Below are positions 59,411 to 64,000 of a stretch of 64,000 nt of DNA, one piece after another. The first letter of the stretch is position 1; each line of letters begins with the position of its first letter. The position numbers and the translations under genes were made by a program. The stretch is taken from positions 17,409,327 through 17,473,326 of the forward strand of contig ML677358.1 of the NCBI GenBank assembly GCA_007922305.1. The letters run 5' to 3'. Source of the DNA: Dermatemys mawii. Its lineage: Eukaryota > Chordata > Testudines > Dermatemydidae. The notes below the pieces were generated by a model. The model did not search any database, had not been told where the DNA came from, and was given only the letters and a program-made list of their open reading frames with translations.

Positions 59411-59466
59411 CTGTTTTGGATTAGCTACACTTTCCTCTGACTGGAGTTTTGAATCTGTTGAAGTCT
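59411..59466 (-). CDS. Stalk exon of the candidate membrane protein
   Basis: 56 bases on the minus strand between acceptor ctccttttctgttgtcag and donor gtaaaaac. Enters in phase 1, leaves in phase 0, matching both neighbours. It encodes (E)TSTDSKLQSEESVANPKQ: hydrophilic, rich in S, T and E, with no cysteine and no N-glycosylation sequon, as expected for an extracellular stalk next to a membrane span. Short stalk exons of this sort are common in immune-type receptors, but that is context, not identity. Confidence 0.6.
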
Positions 59467-59703
59467 CTGACAACAGAAAAAGGAGAGAATAAAATGAGTA
59501 TCGGCCAAAGTCTGATACCCTGGTCGAACAGAACCGAACCATATGAAGTCAAATTTGTGAAGGTCCTACTTCTTTTATATTGTAGGATGAATCTCATTTG
59601 TAGCTAAGGAATAGCAGGTGTTCATCAGGAAATATGTCAACATTGATCAGGAAAGAGTGAAGTTACATGAATTAACAGTGAGGAACAGCAGAGAGAAACT
59701 TAC

Positions 59704-59737
59704 CTTCCTGTGATGAAATTTTCACTCCGATGAGCAT
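59704..59737 (-). CDS. Upstream exon with possible start codon
   Basis: A consensus donor (GGAAG|gtaagttt) ends an exon in phase 1, fitting the stalk exon. The frame reads MLIGVKISSQE, with an ATG at 59735-59737 and an in-frame TGA two codons further upstream (AAC TGA TTT ACT GGC ATG). Two readings are possible: a first exon starting at this ATG (119-residue protein in total, no signal peptide), or a 21-base internal micro-exon (59704-59724) with a weak acceptor ending atcggag and phases 1 to 1. The second would place the true start further right. The donor is convincing; the 5' limit is not. Confidence 0.4.
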
Positions 59738-59929
59738 GCCAGTAAATCAGTTGTAATGAATAAGGTATAAGACCATTCAGTTTAATTTTTGTTAGAGCTA
59801 TGTGTTATCACCATAACTTGAAAATGCTGATACGATTTAAAATATCACAGGAAAAATCTGGAGAGTCAGATGTTTTTCCACAAATGCCCCTGCAATTATG
59901 TTGTAGCTTGATCTGTCTATTTGAGGTAT

Positions 59930-60155
59930 CTATATGGTTTTCATTACTGGGGTTTCTGAGCATCTCACAATCTCTAAAGCATTTATGCTTACAAAAGCCC
60001 TGTGAGATAGGGATTAGCCCCATCTGTAAAATGGGAAACTGAGGCACAGGCAGACTAAGTGACTTGCCCAAGATCCCACAGAAGTTTTTGGTGGAGTATG
60101 GAATTGAACCCTGGATTCCTGCGTCATAAGTTAGTATCCTAAGCACTGGGTGGGG
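59930..60155 (-). mobile_element. MIR/tRNA-derived SINE, minus strand
   Basis: 'catctgtaaaatgggaaact', 'gaggcacaggcagactaagt' and 'gacttgcccaagatcccaca' are the reverse complement of the MIR core. 'attgaaccctggattcctgc' and 'ctaagcactgg' follow as the reversed tRNA-like head. Confidence 0.88.
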
Positions 60156-60261
60156 TTTCCTCCCTTGCTCTTAAGCAACATACAGTACAACCAAAAAATG
60201 TTAAGCAATGTTAGGAGGGCCTAACATGAAAGTTCAAACTGCTGTAAAATGTAAAAAGCAA

Positions 60262-60967
60262 ACAATGTTAGGAACCAGCTGAAAAGGGATAGATAATAAG
60301 ACAGAAAATATAATGTCTCTATATAAATCCATGGTACCCCCACACCTTGAATACTGTATGCAGTTCTGGTCACCCCCATCTCAAAAAAGATATACTAGAA
60401 ATTGAAAAGGTACAGAAAAGGGCAATAAAATAATTAAGGGCATGGAATAGCTTTCATATGAGGTGAGATTAAAGACTGGGACTGTTCAGCTTAGAAAAGA
60501 GACAAATGAGGGTGGAATATAACAGAGGTCTATAAAATTATGACTTGTGGGGAGAAAAAGTGTTATTTACCCCTGCACATAATACAAGAACCAGGGGTCA
60601 CCCAATGAAGTTAATAGGCAACAGGTTTAAAACAAGCAAAGGGAAGTTCTTCTTTACACAACACAGTCAACCTGTGGAACTCATTTCCAGAGGACGCTGT
60701 GAAGGCCAAACGTATAACTGAGTGGAAAAAATTAGATAAGTTCCACCAATGGGGCTATTAGCCAACGTAGTAGGGGTGCAACCTCATGTTCTGGGTGTCC
60801 CTAAACCTCTGACTGCCAGCAGCCGGAACTGGACAACTTGGGATAGATCACTTGATAATTGCCCCATTCTATTTATTCCCCGGAAGCATCGGGCTCTGGC
60901 CATTGTCAGAAGACAGGATACTGTGTTAGATGGACCATTTGTCTGACCCAATATGGCTGCTCTTATG
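60262..60967 (+). mobile_element. CR1 LINE, 5'-truncated, plus strand
   Basis: Runs from late reverse-transcriptase sequence ('tctatataaatccatggtac', 'tactgtatgcagttctggtc') to the 3' end ('agtcaacctgtggaactcat', 'gacccaatatggctgctctt'). Numerous frame breaks. It lies in the intron upstream of the 59704 exon. Confidence 0.9.
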
Positions 60968-61093
60968 AATTTTCTTTAACTTGTAAAATAAGGAAGCTGT
61001 GGTCCCAACACAGTGAATTTCTGATGCATCACAAAGTGCAAAGCTCTGCAAAGCTTTGTTTGCTCATTTCTTATTTAAACCATGTTCCCAGTG

Positions 61094-61383
61094 GCGACAA
61101 AGAGTCCTGTGGCACCTTAAAGACTAACAAAAGTATTGAAGCATAAGCTTTCATGGGCTAGTACCCANNNNNNNNNNNNNNNNNNNNNNNNNNNNNNNNN
61201 NNNNNNNNNNNNNNNNNNNNNNNNNNNNNNNNNNNNNNNNNNNNNNNNNNNNNNNNNNNNNNNNNNNTGGGTACTAGCCCATGAAAGCTTATGCTTCAAT
61301 ACTTTTGTTAGTCTTTAAGGTGCCACAGGACTCTGTCACTTCTGTAAACCCAGACTAACACGGCTACCCCCTCTGATTCTTGA
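61094..61383. mobile_element. SINE insertion with 13-bp target duplication, interrupted by an assembly gap
   Basis: CATGTTCCCAGTG flanks the unit at 61081-61093 and 61384-61396. The left part begins 'gcgacaaagagtcctgtggc' and the right part ends 'cacggctaccccctctgatt', the same boundaries as the SINE at 56145-56387. The 67 bases before the gap (61101-61167) and after it (61268-61334) are perfect reverse complements. The same SINE family is therefore present in inverted form, and the interior is unknown. Confidence 0.88.
61168..61267. other. Assembly gap (100 N)
   Basis: Exactly 100 N, the conventional placeholder for a gap of unknown size. Mirror-image open frames are created across it and mean nothing. 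Confidence 0.99.
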
Positions 61384-61396
61384 CATGTTCCCAGTG

Positions 61397-62280
61397 AACT
61401 TTAAATCATGCCATGGGGCTACAGTGCTAGCAATGGACTGGCCTTAGTTTATCATGGACCCAATTCTGCAAGAGGCTGACGTCTTAGAGTTGAGAGCGGT
61501 AAGCTCCTCACAGGGGGCACTTAAATGCCTCACAGGAGCGGAACCCTTGTGATTAAAGAGCAGCCCACTGAACTCAATGTGTTACTGGGTTGGGCATGTT
61601 AACATTCAGACTGACTGCTGCAGTGACATTATAGATCATGCTCTGAAGGCAAATGTGTGATACAAAAAGTAACCACATAACCTATACTGGCAAAAACATG
61701 CTGGTGCCTGAATGAGTCACATGCATATTCAACAGACTTCCTGAGACCACATCTGTGGTAATTATTTGAGTGTGGGACTTCATTAAATGGCAAATTAACT
61801 GACTACCATTCCAAACTCAAGTCAATCAACGTGGTGAACAAGATACCATCAGTATTTCGATTTATAATGAAGATTTTGATGGATTCGATGGAGGGAAAGT
61901 TTGTTATTTAGAATTTAATTACTGTGCTAAATATAATTAAATTTGTTATATTAAAAAATGAAGCTGTGTTTTTTTTACATATTAAATCCCCCATTGTGGA
62001 ACCGTTTTCCTTGTACTTCTGATACAATAGTCAGTCCTCTTTGCTCCCCCTCGAGTTTGTTTCTCTTTTTATTTATCTTGAATGAAACTAAAACAACATT
62101 TTTAAAAAGAAATGTGAGTGGAGCAGTGGAAAGGGAGCTAATAGAAAGGGGCCTGATTCTGACTTGACTTACAACTCCACGGTTTCTGAACTGGGCACCT
62201 CCTAATACAGAAGGTTTTATCAGTTAGGACCCGGGTCAAGCATTCTTCTGATCCAGCTTCAGTCTACTGTGTTCCACTAC
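61397..62280. other. Intronic or intergenic; one diverged palindromic repeat
   Basis: A copy of the 'attctgcaag...' palindromic family lies near 61455-61545. Otherwise AT-rich and unrecognised. Confidence 0.4.
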
Positions 62281-62324
62281 CTTGGAGTTCATTAATTCCT
62301 GAAGCACATTCCTCCAGGTGCAGC
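62281..62324 (-). CDS. Possible further upstream exon (weak)
   Basis: 44 bases on the minus strand between acceptor-like gttcctgcaaag and donor-like gtagtgg. In the frame that leaves in phase 1, as the micro-exon reading downstream requires, it encodes LHLEECASGINELQ. A second frame (CTWRNVLQELMNSK) is also open but leaves in phase 0, which would not fit. Both splice sites are mediocre, so this may be chance. Confidence 0.2.
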
Positions 62325-63942
62325 CTTTGCAGGAACATACAACAATGAATGAAATGATGTGTGATGCTTGTCATTCAAATAGTGGGGAGCAGTTTGCCAA
62401 ACTGGCCTCCTAAGTTATATTTACATATGCAAATGTAGAGTTCACCTGCTTAGATGGGAATTTAGGTGCTCAGTTAGGTGGGGATACTGGACTGGTGCAT
62501 GCAGGTCAACTGGCTAGGTTTGAGCAGTTAGCCCACAGAATTTGCAATTATTTAAACTGAGAGGTCAATTTCACTCCAAGATTTCACTAGCAATGTACTA
62601 GCCTTAATTTATACCATGCTTAAAGGGCAGTTTGTTTTTAATCAATGGATTGCACTGAACACTTGCGTTCACAAAGGACCTAATGCAATGGCATGCTAAA
62701 TAGACAAAGTCAGCGGCAAAAAAGTCCTCCCTTTTTTTTATTCGATATCATTCAACTGCTCTTCAGTGTTTTGTCACCTCTGTCTTCGCTCTGTTCTTGG
62801 GAGAAGTAAGTCATAATTCCTTCATATGGGTGTGTGAGAGCGTGACTCATTTAAACAGTGGTGTGTTGTTTGCTAGTTCGGGCTCTGTGACTGCTCTTGA
62901 TACCACACTGTTCCATTTAGAGTTCCAGCTAGAACATCAGCGGGGCAGCCCTTGTAAAATAATGTACTCAACACAGTAACACAACACAATTCACTGCATT
63001 TCCTCTTGGGCTGGGTCAGGTCCATCTGGGCTGAATTCCCATCCTAATCAGAAAACAATAATCATCTGAGTTCTGCCATAAAGTCCTCCTTAGCTATCCT
63101 AAAGAGGCTGCTCAGACAAAACATATTAGAGTTTTGCCTTCAGCAAAGGTCAATTGTCCAAGGACCTGCTAAAGTAAATGAGACCCATCAGGAGACATAG
63201 TACCCCAGTAGCAGAATACTGCAGGTCTAAATTCCAGCAATCCTGCTACATGATAAATACCAGTAGTAGTCACAAGAATGGCTTGGATCATTGTGTTTAA
63301 TTTCAATAACGTTCTCCCTACCCGAAGAACAATCTTTTTGGGGGGCGGATATATATAAGAAATAGATGGACTTTTATTCAATCCTTGATAAGTGTGACTA
63401 GCAGGTGAAAAAAATGTGGTCACTGAAACAAAACGGATGTTTAAAAAAAATACAAAACGTGCCACCAAAATCCAGAACTATATTCAGATGTTCCATTCTC
63501 ATAACACCACCAAGACAATTCAAAAAGAGGGCACTATGGGTGTTTACTAAAACAGAGAGATCTAAATTAGCTATCAGCTTGAGTCTCTAAATATTGGACA
63601 GGCACTAGTTAAGTCTCCATAGTTAAGTGTGAGTTGCATTTTGCATTTAGGAATAGCCTCATGATATGAAATAAGATCACTGTACTGGCCGAGTGAAGAG
63701 GGGAGCGGGGGCACATGGAGCCCCTAGCATGGGAGGGAGGATGGGGATTCGGCAAGGAGGGAGGGGGAAATGGAAGGTACTCATAGCCCTGGGCATGTGG
63801 GGCAGAGTCGCTGAAATAGAGAGGGATGGGAGTGTGGCATGCAGGTAACTTGTGGAGGTGGGTATGGGGCGGGGGGTGCCAGGGGCTCCTGGTGTGTGCA
63901 ATGCACAACCTACAGAAGCAACAATATGTGTGACGACCTCGT
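62325..63942. other. No gene recognised; G-rich tract at 63690-63890
   Basis: The G-rich tract gives 99- and 104-codon minus frames rich in proline, with no domain. It may be an unrecognised repeat. Confidence 0.4.
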
Positions 63943-64000
63943 CTATCCCACTTCTCCTTTCTACAGGATGCAACAACACACTCAGGGACAAACGATGCTT
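63943..64000 (+). other. Strong acceptor-like tract and possible partial exon at the window end
   Basis: A pyrimidine-rich run 'cccacttctcctttctacag' ends at 63966. The 34 bases that follow are open in all three forward frames (one reads CNNTLRDKRC). No matching upstream exon on plus was found, and the sequence is cut by the window edge. Confidence 0.25.

Noticed and set aside
61117..61318. Identical 60-codon frames on plus and minus spanning the N gap
   Set aside because: An artefact of the perfect inverted repeat around the gap.
1..64000. CRISPR arrays, bacterial operons, rRNA genes
   Set aside because: No regularly spaced repeats, no long uninterrupted coding frames and no rRNA sequence were seen; repeat content is vertebrate.

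Overview
The window reads as gene-poor nuclear DNA from a vertebrate, almost certainly a non-avian reptile and most likely a turtle. The basis is its repeats: many CR1 LINE 3' ends of the sauropsid type, MIR/tRNA-related SINEs, SINEs containing 'gtcctgtggcacctta' and 'cacggctacc', and abundant hAT-like palindromic MITEs, a mix I associate with turtle genomes. No database search was possible, so every repeat family assignment rests on recall plus structure seen here (terminal inverted repeats, target-site duplications, poly(A) signals). There is no sign of bacterial genes, operons or CRISPR, and almost all of the longer open frames lie inside repeats.

Layout. 0-4 kb: a solo LTR with an exact ATAC target duplication, then CR1 fragments in both orientations and a hAT-like MITE. 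5-13.4 kb: mostly unique AT-rich DNA with a hairpin, a CpG-rich MITE (9.97-10.26 kb) and a hAT MITE (12.99-13.40 kb). 16.6-17.4 kb: an LTR-like repeat. 18-19.2 kb: a MIR and a CR1. 22.4-24.1 kb: two more solo LTRs in opposite orientations, both with target duplications. 27-31.3 kb: a GC-rich repeat, SINEs, an LTR-like block, a CR1 and a large MITE. 36.1-37.6 kb: a relic hAT transposon whose transposase C-terminal coding region is present in inverted orientation at both ends. 38-52 kb: largely unrecognised single-copy-looking DNA with short palindromic repeats. 52.9-53.3 kb: a hAT MITE with a 7/8 target duplication.

The only good protein-coding signal is on the minus strand from about 62.3 to 53.6 kb. 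Five short exons (59704-59737, 59411-59466, 57549-57633, 56502-56547, 54177-54315) have matching splice phases. Joined, they encode a stalk-like segment, one hydrophobic membrane segment and a short cytoplasmic tail ending in a stop codon, with a possible poly(A) signal at 53586-53591. The shortest reading is 119 residues from an ATG at 59737; the true 5' end may lie further right, possibly beyond the window. I do not recognise the gene. Its introns carry the SINE, CR1, MIR and MITE insertions of the 54-62 kb interval.

A 100-N assembly gap at 61168-61267 sits inside a SINE insertion and is flanked by a perfect 67-bp inverted repeat. The last 34 bases may begin a plus-strand exon after a strong acceptor-like tract.
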